A stretch of 64,000 nt of DNA from Symsagittifera roscoffensis (lineage: Eukaryota; Xenacoelomorpha; Acoela; Convolutidae), in assembly GCF_963678635.1 (NCBI RefSeq), contig NC_087065.1:808001-872000 (forward strand), read 5' to 3'. Of the stretch, positions 19,021 to 31,211 are shown piece by piece. Below the pieces are notes generated by a model. It did no database searches. It was not told where the DNA came from and saw nothing but the letters and a program-made list of their open reading frames with translations. The position numbers and the translations under genes were made by a program. The stretch's first letter is position 1. Every line of letters begins with the position of its first letter.

Positions 19021-20045
19021 GCTTTTCAAACAAGGTGTCTCGAAGCTCATACACGTTCTTTGGGTAAATATGTCTCGCTCGGTCCTTGCATCTCAGGAGA
19101 TGCTGATTGAAGTAATCTGATTTGTGGAAAAAGGTGTCTCAGCCAGGGCATCGAAAGCACTTGAAGAACTATGTATGTCATTTGTATGAATGATATGGTT
19201 GTTAAATCTCAGTAACTGTTTTTATCAAATCTTCCGAAACTTCGTCGAGCTAGTTCTCCTACATATTCTCCTTCTTGGATATCGAAATCGTAAATAAAGA
19301 TGTTTTCTTTGCACAGTTTCTTCGACAACAGCTAAGTCTTCTACAGAAACTCCAGGAAAATTTTAAGGATCTTAACCAGATTTTGATAAAATTTCTGTAA
19401 AGTATCCGGAACTGTGAGAGTCGAGATCCTTTTGTCCATTCATGTACATTGCCAATGCGATGAAAAGACACAAGTGATCTTTGTAAGTTTCTCTGTCTTT
19501 GTGAGATAGAAGACAGTTAACAGAATGGTTTTTCAGTAGAGGTTCGGGTAAGACAGAGTTCGGACATCCCATTGAAGTTTTTGACCACTTCTTCCTCCAC
19601 AATCTTGTTCAAGTCGGCCACCGTACTACTGGGTTTCCGTTACTTAGTTACATGTTCCTTTCTCCGATGTTGTTGGAGGAGAGTAGTAACTTGGGAACTC
19701 TTGTTCACAAGAAGGACAAACTTGAGCATGCTTCTTCGCAACATGATAACCAATCTCCTTTTTGCTCTTTGTATAAAAATGACAGTTTGGGCACTTACGT
19801 TCTTTTGTTTTTCAAATCTCTTTCGATGTCTCGTAGCATCAGCTCTTTTGTATTCCTGACCACAGTTATCACTTACTTTTTTCTTTTTGCGAAGTAACGG
19901 AATATAAATTTTGAAAAAAAATTCAATTGACAATTTCTGATTGGTAAGCAAAATGAAAGGTTTAACCCAACAAAATGAGCGTACTTTTACTAACAATGAC
20001 GTCATCGCCTACGCAATTCTCCTTTTATGATAATGACTTCATTCT
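19021..20045 (-). pseudogene. Second copy of the polymerase N-terminal region
   Basis: Collinear with 17084-18110 at an offset of about 1937 bp, including the zinc-finger segment and open pieces such as 19372-19602 (CPNSVLPEPLLKNHSVNC, HLCLFIALAMYMN). It shares some stops with copy 1, for example the TGA replacing an expected Cys in CPG-DTFF, so decay began before the duplication. Truncated at its C-terminal side by the junction at 19020/19021. Confidence 0.88.
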
Positions 20046-20116
20046 TTGAATAGAAGTGACGTCATTGCCTACGTAATTTTTTTTTATGGTAGGGACGTCA
20101 TTCTATAATTAGAAGT
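19937..20116. promoter_or_regulatory. Second CRE/CCAAT cluster, partly expanded
   Basis: CTGATTGG at 19937, perfect TGACGTCA at 19997 and 20057, and degenerate relatives GGACGTCA (20093) and TGACGCAG (20116). The surrounding block TGACGTCA-TGCCTACGCAATT...TTTTATGG is itself repeated about three times, each copy weaker, so the CRE unit has been tandemly amplified after the duplication. Confidence 0.6.
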
Positions 20117-22609
20117 GACGCAGCACCCACGCAATTTTCCTTTTATGGCAATGACTTGGCAAAAAAAATTTCAACCAATCAGAACGAAAAAATTTCTTGA
20201 CATAACTATGGATCAAAAATAACCATTTTTGAAGAATGTCAATTCAAAAACATTTGAATTTCTTCGAGTTACTCTACAATAAAAAAGAAAATATTCCTTG
20301 TGATTCCCTTATTGATGAATTAGAGTTAGTTTCTTATTTTTTCAGAAATTTTTGGAAGTTTATGTTGTCCAAAATAGAGTTTTCCTACTAAGTAAAGGTC
20401 TCTTTAGGAAAAACTTACTCAACAAAGAGTTTACTTTTGATCCACATATTGCTTATCAAAGCTTTAAACTTACGGCTGAATTACACCTCACAAGGAAGAA
20501 ATTTTGTTTATTCTCGATAATTTGAAATTAATCAAAATGTCGTACGATATCATATTAAAGTCTCTTTTTATCCCCTACCCAATACCCAAACTTATAAAAA
20601 AAAACTACCCAGCAAAGTTCTTTGTTCCTTCATTTCTTTAAGGACTTTCGAAGTTCAAAATCCTGCTTGATTCGGTTTGGAATCAGATTTCCAGAAGTTT
20701 GCTTTGAAAAATTCGTCAACTTTGAGTTATCCTCCCAAATTTACATAAAAATGAAAGAGCTTGACTATCAAAAATCAGCAATTTCTTATTGATTACATAG
20801 AAGAAAAATCAATTAACTTGATTAAAAAAATGCAGAGATGTTACTTTTATTAGTTTTCTTTCTTTTGTTACTTATATCAGCAATATTTCTTTGTTTTTAC
20901 TGCAAACAACTTTTGGTCATTTATTTTTGCAATTCCCCTTATGTGAATTCAATTGTACTTCAGGACAAATTTTCAAATCAAGTTTAACGGACTATATGAG
21001 TACAAGCTGATAAAGTTCATTTGAAATTGATGCCAGGTATGGAACTCAGATACTAAGAAAAGAAATCAACATGAGCTCAGGTATGCAAAACTGTCTGCAA
21101 TTTTTGGTTGAAAAAGTTTCTTATTCAATTTTTCTCAGTTTTAGTTAATAGTTTCTTACATTTGAATTGATTTACAGTGATGATGCGTTTTTTCTTGATC
21201 AATTATAGACCTAGTTTGTTAGGAATAAATTTTTCTAAAGTTTTTGTATCTGCCCTGCTGGTGATAGAAGTTCAGCGCTGTTCCGTAACAACACAACTGT
21301 ATGCCTACGTGTATGAAAGTGAGGACCATTTTCGTCAATTTTCACCATCCTTTGTTTTTGTTCCGACTTTTGATAAAAATGAAAGAAAATTTTCGCGCGG
21401 GTGATTTTTTTTCTCTTGAACATTTAAAAACTTTCAACTAGCCGTTTTGAACTAAAATCTGTTTTATTATTTGATGATTATTGATGCCCTATTCTCAAAC
21501 AAATTTTGCGTGTAGACATTTTTTGTTTTTTTTTTGGAGGTTTTGAAACATTTCAATTTATCCAGCTTGTGATAATTAACACGGCTTGCGATAAACTTAG
21601 CGCTGTTAACGCGTGAGTGGCTATTGAACAAGGCATAGAAAATGTTCCAGTTCAGTTAGGCGCAACCTTTTTCAAAGTGTCAAAAAGTTGGTAGACGCAT
21701 AATATGCGTTTTTGTGCTTGTGGTGAATGAATCTAAAAAAAAAACATTTTAAAAAATATGTTTTTTAGAATTTCATCAAAACTTAACTTTTGTTAAAGAA
21801 ATGACTTATTCTTGGTACCATTAGGAGCAGTCGGAACATTCAGTTCTTTGCTCTAATGATAGCTGTTTTTTGTTGATCCTGTTATCAAAATTTTATACGA
21901 TAATTTTTAGTACAGTTATATTAAGCATGGAATATTTGCTTTCATACGATTTTTGTTCCGAATTTCGATACGAAAACTACGGAATATTTGTGCTCTGGGT
22001 GAATTTTTTTTCTTCAGCCAAACTTCGTCTTTTTAACTATCAAATTCTGACGGATTTTTTGTCATTAAAAAATTATCGTTTTGCTGAGCTTAATTTTGAA
22101 AAGATATTTCACCTATGATCATTTTTCGTAAACTTATGGGAGTTTAAAGATTGCCATTTTGGCCAATTTGGGACTATTAACAAGTGATACATTTCGCTCT
22201 ATTAGCGCGTAAGCGGAGAGTTAATCCGTCTCGGAAATTGTTCCAAATTGGTTGAAACAGGCTTATTTGCTATAATTAATATGTTACAAGGAGCGAAATC
22301 TATCCTTTTGTACTTAATATGGCGTGTGGGGGATGATTTTCATAAAAATCTTCAAATTTTATTTAAACATTTTTTTTTATTTGATTACATTTTTTTTTAT
22401 TTTTTTTTACTGCTCCATAAACCTTAAAAGGCAATCAGAACAACCAGAGCTTCATACGAGCAATCTGGTTTTATATGAATCTCATTTAGCCTGTGTAGCT
22501 TAATTTGTTGCACATTTTCTTAATCGCAGGTTGCAGAACGCTACTATATTCTACACTATACTCAAATTTATCAATATTTTCTTTTGATAAGCGACAAAAT
22601 TTTATCTCA
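20117..22609. other. AT-rich spacer, no gene recognised
   Basis: No convincing ORF. At about 20905-20945 the text resumes similarity to 18113-18150 (TTTTTGCAATTCCCCTT), so roughly 800 bp were inserted into the second promoter copy. Blocks around 21588-21650 and 22183-22240 (TTA(A/G)CGCGT(G/A)AG, GTTCCA) look like an old tandem duplication. Confidence 0.5.
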
Positions 22610-22960
22610 TATATTAATTTCAGCCAGGAAACATCCTGTTTTTGTCACGCAATCTATTTTTGGCCGGATAGATTCTTGCAACTTTTTAGTCCAATAATGA
22701 TCCTATTCTTTCTCTCATTCCTTAAGTATCTCACCATATCTCATAAAAGTGGTGGAAAAGGATAAAGTAAGGAGATCAATTTCATTTTGCATATTCCTAA
22801 AGTAGTCTGATTATATGAATTAGTCATGTTTTCCACAAATATTTTAAAGGATAGTTATGAAATACGATTGGTTCGTATGAAATTTTCTTGCAATCGAATA
22901 GAATAGTATTAAAAGCCAGAAAACGGGATGCGACAATGTATATGAAACTCTGAACAGGTC
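22610..22960. repeat. Third, short copy of the element left end
   Basis: Shares AATTTCAG, TTGTCACGCAATCTA, TTGGCCGGATAGATTCTTGCAAC and a later ATACGATTGGTT(C/A)GTAT block with 11010-11300 and 24370-24680. It is more diverged and fades after about 22960. No coding content. Confidence 0.65.
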
Positions 22961-24070
22961 GCCCTGTCAACAAATTTAGATTTCTAAGAAACAGTTTTTG
23001 TTTGGTCAGATGTGATTATACTTGTGATATGAAATGTGGCTATAGTTGTCCAGAGGAATAGGTACAATTTTGCAGAAGTTTTTGTTATGTTGCTCGCTGA
23101 ATCAGGCATAATCCAGAACATTTCTGGAATTTGGCATTCTTAAGTTCATTTGAATAAAATAAGGCTCAACGGTTTTCCAAAGTCAACGTTTTTCTTAATT
23201 ACTTTACCACGCACTAAATTGATATCAAAAATGGTCGCCTCAATGATTTTGTTGATAAATCAGGTTTTGTCAAGCCATGGCGTTTTTCGGTACCCAAAAT
23301 TAAAAGGGAACCAAAAATTGCTGCTTAGTAACTTAAGAAATTGATCTTAAATGTTTTGCCCAAAAATTATTCGTCCCTGTTTTTGATCAAGGTTTTTGAC
23401 CCCAACTTAAGATCGTCTTCATCTTTTCGATGACATGGAATGCGTGAGAATATTTGTTTTGACTGGGACATCTTGAAAAGACACATGAAATAGGCAAAAC
23501 TAAGTCTATGAAAAACAAAAAAGAATCATGACCCAAATTAAAACATAAGTTACAATTTGACTTTTTTCAAGTGAGGTTCGTTTTTTGTTTTCCAGCAAAA
23601 ATCTGTATCAAACGGGGAAAAACCAAGCCCGCTATTTTGGCTACAAGTTTATTTGAAAACAAGCTCAAGCAGCTTCGAACAAACGAAATATATCCAGCGT
23701 TTTCAAAGGTGAACGCAGTGATTGAAAAGCTGGTAAGTCAATACGAAGAAAAGACAATGAAAAAATCAGGGATGAATCTAAATATCAAAAAAAAAGAAGT
23801 AAACACGCTTAGGAAAGTTGTTCTTGGTTGAATTAAAGACTGAAAAAAAAGCAACGAAACAATGCAGAACAAACTTTGCATCACAAAAACAACGTTTTTT
23901 TGGCAAAACCAGATAACAGTTAAAAAACCAGCCAAAAATGAATTACTTACAATTTGACGAACTCATTAAGAAGTGACAGTTGGTTGAACTTTTCAATTTA
24001 GCACAGCGCACCAATTGAAAGAGTACTTAAGACTGTATTTCACAGCGGCACTTTGTTGAAGCTAAGAAAT
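22961..24070. other. AT-rich spacer, no gene recognised
   Basis: An 86-codon Lys-rich open stretch at 23571-23831 (plus) has no recognisable motif and is not supported as a gene. Otherwise nothing seen. Confidence 0.5.
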
Positions 24071-24211
24071 GAGCGGTTTTTGAGCGGTTTTTTAAGCAAG
24101 ATTTGAGCGGCTTGAGCGGTTTTTCCAAAAAACCGCCCAAACCGCTCAAACCGCTCAAATCTTTCTGGAAAACCGCTCAAACCGCTCAAATCTTGAGCGG
24201 TTTTTGAGCGG
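24071..24211. repeat. Array of inverted TTGAGCGGTTT motifs
   Basis: In 141 bp there are six copies of GAGCGG and five of its complement (CCGCTC or CCGCCC), spaced mostly 9-11 bp and grouped as forward x4, reverse x5, forward x2. The array can fold on itself as a long imperfect hairpin. It stands out by GC content from the AT-rich surroundings and is directly followed by GTCGACCCGGG. Function unknown. Confidence 0.85.
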
Positions 24212-24355
24212 GATGTCGACCCGGGTAATTCTGATGAAAAAATTTCCGGGACAAAAATGTTATAATTGATAAAAAACAAAACCAAATAACAATTCTCATT
24301 AATTTGAAAAAACAAGAATTAGACGATTTTTCTGAGTTATGTTCGAAGTTTAACT

Positions 24356-26667
24356 CATAGAGTTATTTCGGATAGGATACACCGTCTGCTCGTCACACTA
24401 TCTTATTTTCGGCCGGATAGATTCTTGCAACTTCTTAGTCTAATACCGACCCTAATCTTACTCTTATATCTTCTAGACTCAGGGTGTTTAACTAGTCTCT
24501 GCTAGGCTCAATAGATCTAGAGTATACTGGCTTATTGCGTAGGAGGTCGCTTGGAGAAGTAACTAATTTCTAAGTTAAATTCAAATCTTTCTGGTGCTGA
24601 AAATACAATTAATTTCAGCACTTACAAATAAGTGGGTTGTTAGTTAGATGGATCATGATTGGTTAATATTAAGTACTTTATAGTGATAAAATGTCTAATT
24701 TGTAACCAATAAAAACATGTAGTTTAGATCTGGTTCCACCCATCCGGGGTTTACAGAGATTTAAATCTTTTATCTTCTATCTGTGATGAAGGATGGATGA
24801 TGATCGTTGGTATTTGGCGAGCATCATTTCTTGTTTCGTTCTTGGAGAAGACAGCTCCAGGAAGCTGGAATCGTCGTCGACAAGAAGTTGTTAGCTGTCG
24901 TTCAACAAAGACTATGAACGCCAACGAAATCAATCTGATTTCAAGATGGCTTGCTATGATTGATTTTTCTGCTTTGGTGGAGAGCTAATCGAGTATCATT
25001 CTTGTCTGGGAACGGCGTGGAGATTGTTTTTGGAGGGAATGCCTTGTAACTCGGATCTGTATGTATACTTGAACATCGAGGTGGCCATTGGTCTGATTCA
25101 ATGAAGTCCTTTTCTGCGAAGTCAAGTTGTACTCTAAATTCTTTTTGAGTAGTGATTGTAGGCGGCATGTCGGTTGTGTTTACCCATTCTGTAGGTTAAG
25201 TGTGATGGGATCGTCTAGTCTTTGGATGCTCGTCTTTTTGGTTGTTTGTGATCTATGTACTGCATATTATGGTTTAAATTTTATAAAGTTTTGTTGATTC
25301 AGTTGTTTAGTTATGATTTTGTTAATTGTTTTCGCTAAGCGTTTTAATTTTAGTTCAATTATTTTTAAGAGTTACTCACCCTTGAGTACCTCTTGTCAAG
25401 AATATAGTGTGGTCACAAAGCCTGGATGTAGCACGGTGGGTTAGGCAGTCTATAGAGCATGCTCAAGACGTCCTCTCTTGTGGGTTGGGCCAGTAGTGGG
25501 AGTATGATTTCATGCTGGTTTTTTAATGGTCCTGTTTTGTGCTAACGTTTTTTGTTATATTATTTCTGGTTTTTCTTTTGTTACTTTGGTTGTGTCCTTT
25601 TCTCAAAAATCAAATTGTTTTTTGTTTGGGTTTGTCTTGCAACTTTTTGGTGTTTTACTTGGTAATAGTATTCAAAAGAATAAATTGTCCAGTTTTAAGC
25701 TGATTTAATCCAGTTCGGGTACTGTGGATTTTTTGGTTAGTTTGGTTATTATATAATTTCATTCACACCGGGTTAAAGGAAAGTTGGAAACTTGTTATCG
25801 CCTGTTTAAGTTGTTATTAGTGCAAACTTAAAACATAAATTCATTATTTTAAACAATTCTTCGTGGGCGAGTTTTGTGATTGTGGATAGAATTTTTGTGC
25901 GGGTGAACAGAAGATATATAAAAAGTTAGTACTGCATTTCTTTGTATAAATTTACTACTTTAAGATTAAATTTTACTGCTTTGTGGTGGTTCAAAATTAT
26001 AAATTGATTTTCATCGTATTGAATTTTACTACAATTAGGGAAATAATTTATAGATGAAATTTTTGCTTTCGAATCGAATTTTACTGCATCATTTAGTGTT
26101 GTAGGTTTAACAGAGTTTATTATGAAAAAAGAGTCTGTATTTTTTTTGTTTTTCTTCTTGTTTGTGTGATCATGGTGTGACGACTAAAGAAAATGTAAAT
26201 TACTTATGAAGAATGATTTTTTTAAATTTAATTAAGTTAGTTTTAAAATATTAAACTCATACTTACCTTAGTCGTTGGGAAAAAGCCATGATGCAAAACA
26301 TCGTGAATAGCATCTGATGGGTTAGTAATTTTGCTAGTATGCGTATGATGTTTTTAGTTTGAAGCAGTGGCCAAAGCAATTGAAGTGCTTTTATGGTTTT
26401 TAGTTCTTCGGTGCGTACTGCAAGTTCATGAGGTGCGTTTTGAAAGTCCTGGTGAGGGGACAAAATATATACATCTGGATGATTGGGTCATAATTCCGGA
26501 GGATGCCTTGAAGGTTAGTTTTTTTAATACAATAGGTGAAATTTAGGAAAAACGGTGACGTGTATTTATAATTTATGAACTGAAATCTGTGGTGGGGTTG
26601 TCGTGATGTTGTGTGTAAATGAAAGTGATTCTAGATAAGACGATAATGAGTGTAGGTGTGTATTTGT
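24356..26667 (-). mobile_element. Left end (3' side) of the env-bearing element
   Basis: The non-coding part 24356-26260 matches 10996-12640, including the tRNA-like block at 25413-25500. The region 26263-26667 carries the distal ORF end. In an LTR element this would be the 3' LTR, but TG...CA ends, a polypurine tract and a second copy on the other side could not be shown. U2 lacks everything left of the equivalent of 25777. Confidence 0.6.
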
Positions 26668-27825
26668 TTAGTGTGAACAGTGCATGATGTCGTGTGAACA
26701 GTGCAAATCACGTTCTTTTGGCGTGAGAAAATGAAAGGTTAGTGAAAATGTTTGAATTTTTTTGTGAAATGATTCGTATGCTTGAATGTCTGATAATGCT
26801 TCTGAAATAAAGTCGTCATGCTTTTTATCTAGTATGTAAATTTTGAATAAGTAGGGCGTTTTAACGAAAATTTTTTCTGTTAATTGTGGGTTTGCAAACT
26901 GATCGTCGTCATGAAATTGGTCTTGATTAGATCTAGTGATGTTATGATCATAATGTTCAATGGAATAGTCGTTAGCTCGGGGGGCAGTGATTGTTTTTAG
27001 TAATTTGTTATATCCTACGTATGTAAATTGTCGGGGTGTGAGTGATGTGGTTAATCTGAATAATTCGTCCTTGTTTCTCTCAATATCTTTTATGGTGTTA
27101 TAGAGTGGTATCGTAAGGGGGCCAGTAAAATTATAATAAATTGTTCAATGAAGTGTGGGCATTAACACATGTTCATCTACAAAATGACGTGGTTCAGGGT
27201 TAGGGTCCAATTGGTTTAGTGTACATTGGGGAAATAAAGGTAGGGTTATTTGAAGATAATTTCTAGTATTGGTGTGGTCTGGATAGTTTACGTATTCTCG
27301 GGCGGTTCCGGGTTTGGATGGAAACGTGTGTTTTGGGAATTTATGTTTAAAGGTTCTATAAGCTCGGTTAATAATGGTGGATGTTTCTGTGGATGTGGAT
27401 GATTGAGCGAGTGATGAAGTATTATCCGAAATTGGTGTAGGTGTTGATGGATTTGATGATGTGATCGTTGGTGATAATTGGTGAATAGTGAGAGTGTGGG
27501 GAGATAGTAACTGTTGTTTTAATGTTATAAAATTATCTAACTCATTATAAATTTGAATATTATCTGGGGAATTGTTGATTGATCGTTCATAATGAAATGA
27601 GGAGTAGGTTGGGGTCACTTGAAAAGGAGTGTAGGGAGAAGTACATTGGTTTTGAGGTTGAATAGGTTGAAAGGGGGGGTTTGAGAAGGTTGAGGAGTTG
27701 GTCTGGGTGTGGGTAGAAGGGGATGGTTCGGAATCTGCAAATTCATCGGGAGTTTCTAGATCGGAGTTTTTAAATTGTGATATTGTTTGAAAAACTGTGA
27801 TATCTGAGTTAGTATTAGAATTCAT
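26668..27825 (-). pseudogene. Distal ORF downstream of env, U1, with one in-frame TGA
   Basis: 226 codons from the ATG at 27825 to TGA at 27145-27147, then 158 further open codons in the same frame to TAA at 26668. The N-terminal half is Ser/Thr/Pro/Asn-rich and probably disordered; the second half is more ordered-looking (KDIERNKDELFRLTTSL, RQFTYVGYNKLL, YLFKIYILDKKHDDF). No family recognised. It lies directly after env in transcription order. Only the single stop breaks it, so it is either a recent lesion or a read-through stop. Confidence 0.55.
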
Positions 27826-27853
27826 GCCTGATGATGTATTAGTTTAAGGTGAA

Positions 27854-29963
27854 TCAGATGGCGGGAAAGCAAAAAGTGGGATAATATGGATTGGATTTTG
27901 GAGGTTGGCAGGGTGGGAATTTGATCGGTGGAGTGATCCAATTTGTCTGCTCATCGTGGGCTGAAAAAATGATTATTTTGAGACTGAAAAGTGATGGTAT
28001 GGGGCTGTTCAAAAATTTGTTCATATGTATCGTCATTTTGGAGGTGTTGTGTCACTATATGTTGAATGGGGCTTTTTACGTGACTTGATCTCAAGTTTAG
28101 GGGGTTTGTGATTGCTAAGTTTCTAAAATTTCGTGAGACTAATGATAATGGATGGTTATGATGGAGATTTGGTAATCGTGGTGCTGTAGGAAATGCATTT
28201 GTATTATTGTTTGATTCGTCGTATGTGTTCGGGTTTGTTGATAGTTTTGTAGTGTATTCTTTGATTTGTGCATTTAAGAGGATTTTATTTATTGATGATT
28301 ATAACATTCCAAAAAATCCTGCAAATAATATGCGTGCTACGCTTGCTTGTCGGTTTACTTGTGTGTGTATTGCACATGTGTTATAGATTTTTTTTAGTAA
28401 TGAGAAAAGAAATCCACTTAATTTAAACATAGCGTATATGATAGTCAACCTTCTAAGGTGTAATATGGCCATCCTAGAAAGGCAAGGATTTCGTTTTTTA
28501 AGGTTACAAAACTGAAAAATATTTATTGGTGAGAAATATTGTGGTCTATATTTTTCGCCGTTTAAATATATGTAATCTTTAATACCTTTAAAATATCCGC
28601 TGTAGTCTTGTGTATAGATGTCTGAGAATCCTGCAGTTTCTGCAAGTTTTCTTAAATTTTGATCTATCGATTGTCGTTATATTGTGTCCATTTGTTATGG
28701 TTGTTCCTGAAATTGTTGTGCAAGAATGTGATGTTGTATATCTGATTTAGAGTAGATTTCTATTAATTGTAGATCAATATTGGGATTTCGAGCATAGTTC
28801 AAATACTTTCGGGTGAAAATTTTTTCAATGGTTGCGTTAATGTTGGACATGGTGTGAGTAGGTAGTATTTTTCTTCGTCGGGATTTAATTGTACTACGTT
28901 GTGGCTGTTTTTTGATCCACATGGGACTGCGGTATCCCAAACATATGTTCGTGTTGAAATAAAATTAACAAAATGAACTTTATTTTTATAGAATATCGGG
29001 ATTCGTTTGTAACAGCGTTTATCTTCAAAAACATATAATGGTGATACACTTTGGTTTTACTTTTCCACCAGGGTTTCCGGTGTTGTTAGGAGGTTTACTG
29101 GGATGTAAAATGTTCCTTCATTGAGAGGGTGGTGTGTTATGTGGGGATTATATTTTAGTTTTCCAGTGGTCAAATCGAAACCTTCGTCGTATTCGACAAG
29201 TATTTTGGAATATTGTGTTTTGTGGAGTGGATTTTGATATTTACATGCAAATTCTGTTTCATGGTAGATTTGAAAAGCTGTTAATTTATTTTCTATATTG
29301 TGAATCTTCCTAAATTTAATGTTGCGGCTTCTTACTTGACTTCCAGTTTGAAGGATTTATTTTTCCAATCTGTGGTATCCAGTGTTTGTCGTGCATATCA
29401 TAAGTTAGTCGTCCGTGTGCGCCGTTGTATGGATATCCTTCGTCTAGTTTAATATGGCCTTGATATCTTTCAAGTTCTTCTTGATTTACAGAGTCTGCGA
29501 AGACTTGAAAGTTTACTATTTTTCTGTTTGATTTTTTATTTTCTGTCAAGTTTAATCTGAGTCGTTTGTTTTTACAATCTTCGCGACTGAGATGTTAAAA
29601 GTACATTTTTTTGGTAGAATGATTCGTGATCAAGTCGGTTTTTGTTTCATTTGAAACTTGTAAACAATGTACTTTCTTTTCGGAAAATGTTGCTGTAAAT
29701 TTATAGCCTGTTATTGTTGTTGCTCGGGCTTTTGAGTATAATGTTGCTACTATGTTTGTTTCTTCTATAGCTTGTGGTTCTGATTTGTATTGTGTTACTT
29801 GGTTTTTGCATATTTGTGTAGCGTTTTTTCGTTCATTTTCTTCACAATCGTAGTGTGTAACTAACAAATCCTGAGGTCCTGTGCGAGGAGATGGATTTGT
29901 GTTTTGTTCGGAAAAAATTAGAAAAAGGATGTGTTGAAAGGTTAATATTTTTAAAATATACAT
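27854..29963 (-). pseudogene. Envelope-like glycoprotein, U1 (two internal deletions)
   Basis: Retroelement glycoprotein that would mediate membrane fusion in a virus-like particle. It opens at 29963 with a hydrophobic signal-like start (LKILTFQHILFLIF) and has VFADSV and RLTYDMHDKHWIPQIGKINP blocks. Compared with U2, about 0.3 kb near 29047 (heptad/core part) and about 0.3 kb near 29340 are missing, and several stops and frameshifts occur. The C-terminal cytoplasmic tail piece (28036-27854) is Pro-rich. It cannot give a working protein. Confidence 0.75.
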
Positions 29964-30069
29964 GTGTATGATAATCCTGAGTATGGGTTATAAAAGGTGA
30001 TATTCAATTGTGTTTTAGGTATATCTGTCGTATTTATATATGACTTTAGTCGTTATAAATGGGGGAGGT

Positions 30070-31080
30070 AATGATTGAGCTGTTATATTTGGTTGACTTA
30101 GGGGAAAAGGGTGTTGAACAATATTATTAAGTCTGACTGTGATTTCAAACTTTAATTGGAGACTATTTTGTTGAAGTATTTGAATATTGTGTTCTCGAAT
30201 ATCTTTTTGAATATCTTGTCTATACTGTAATCTATTTAGTGCCCAATTGTGGAGTCGGTTCTAGATGTTGTCCAAATAGTGGGGGAGGTGCTACGAAAGT
30301 ATTCCAATCCAACCGTAGAGGGGTATTTGTCGATGATTGTTCTTGGTATCTTGCGTCAAGATTGGTCGGGAAATTAAGGGGTAAAAGTGTTGGTGAAATT
30401 TGACTTAAATATGGTGTTGATGGAAGTGAAAGTGTTTCTAGGAGAGATGATAATATTTTATCGGAAGAAATATCTATCGGTTCATTCACTAAATTTGGTT
30501 CACCTTGAGTATATGAGTTTGTTGTCGAATATGGTGGTCTTTCGGTGGTGTCTGGGGGGTAAAAGGATTTTCTCGAATTTGTTCTGATGTTGGAGTTGAA
30601 CCTCGAAAGTCTGATGGAATATTTGAGATAATTTGTTGTGAAGCAAATGTGGGCGTTTCTGGTAGTGTACTACTTGAAAGTTCTGAGGTAGTTGTTGTCG
30701 GCGATTGGGGTATGTCAAAAAGAACTCTGGGGGTTTGAAAATTTCTATGTCTTCTTGGAAAATTTGTCTATTTATTTCAAGTGTGTTTTGATTTTGGCTT
30801 ATATGTCTTACTCGATTAAGATCTTGTTGTAAGGTGGGATATAAACTATATGTTGGTTCGCTTAACGATGCTTGGCGATGAACTGGTTCTAATGGTTCAG
30901 TTAATCGTGAGTGTCGTTCTTCAAAAGTGTATGGATTGTCTTGAAAAGAAATTCGTGTTGATGGTTTGGGATTGTTGGTAGTTGTAGGTGTTATTTGACT
31001 GTCATGGGATGTTTTTGGTGGGGGCTGGTTCGGTGGTGGTTGATTATCAATTTTGAAAAGGCATTTGAGTGTTTAATTCT
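30070..31080 (-). pseudogene. Pro/Ser/Thr-rich ORF upstream of env, U1
   Basis: Low-complexity protein (QPPPKTSHDSQITPTTTNN, TPLRLDWNTFVAPP) followed in another frame by a more ordered tail (ALNRLQYRQDI, SLQLKFEITVRL, HPFPLS). Open pieces: 30718-30500 and 30489-30232. No known domain; by position it could be a Gag-like or accessory protein of the env-bearing element. Frames change at homopolymers. Confidence 0.5.
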
Positions 31081-31211
31081 TATTGGGAAAATTTATGTTT
31101 ATTATAATATTCTAATGAGGTCTTCATAATTTTGTTTTTGTTTGTTGGGTAATTGGGGGTATCTTTGAAATATTTGTACTTTAGGCCAAATGATCATGGG
31201 TCTTTTTTGCT

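Noticed and set aside
14138-20060. Terminal inverted repeats of a complete Polinton
   Set aside because: Flanking repeats found are direct duplications, not inverted, and no other Polinton genes were recognised.
23571-23831. 86-codon Lys-rich plus ORF
   Set aside because: No recognisable motif, no second copy, no flanking gene; cannot be told from chance.
24040-24315. 91-codon minus ORF with GRF/ERF repeats
   Set aside because: Produced by the AGCGG motif array; low complexity and no supporting homology.
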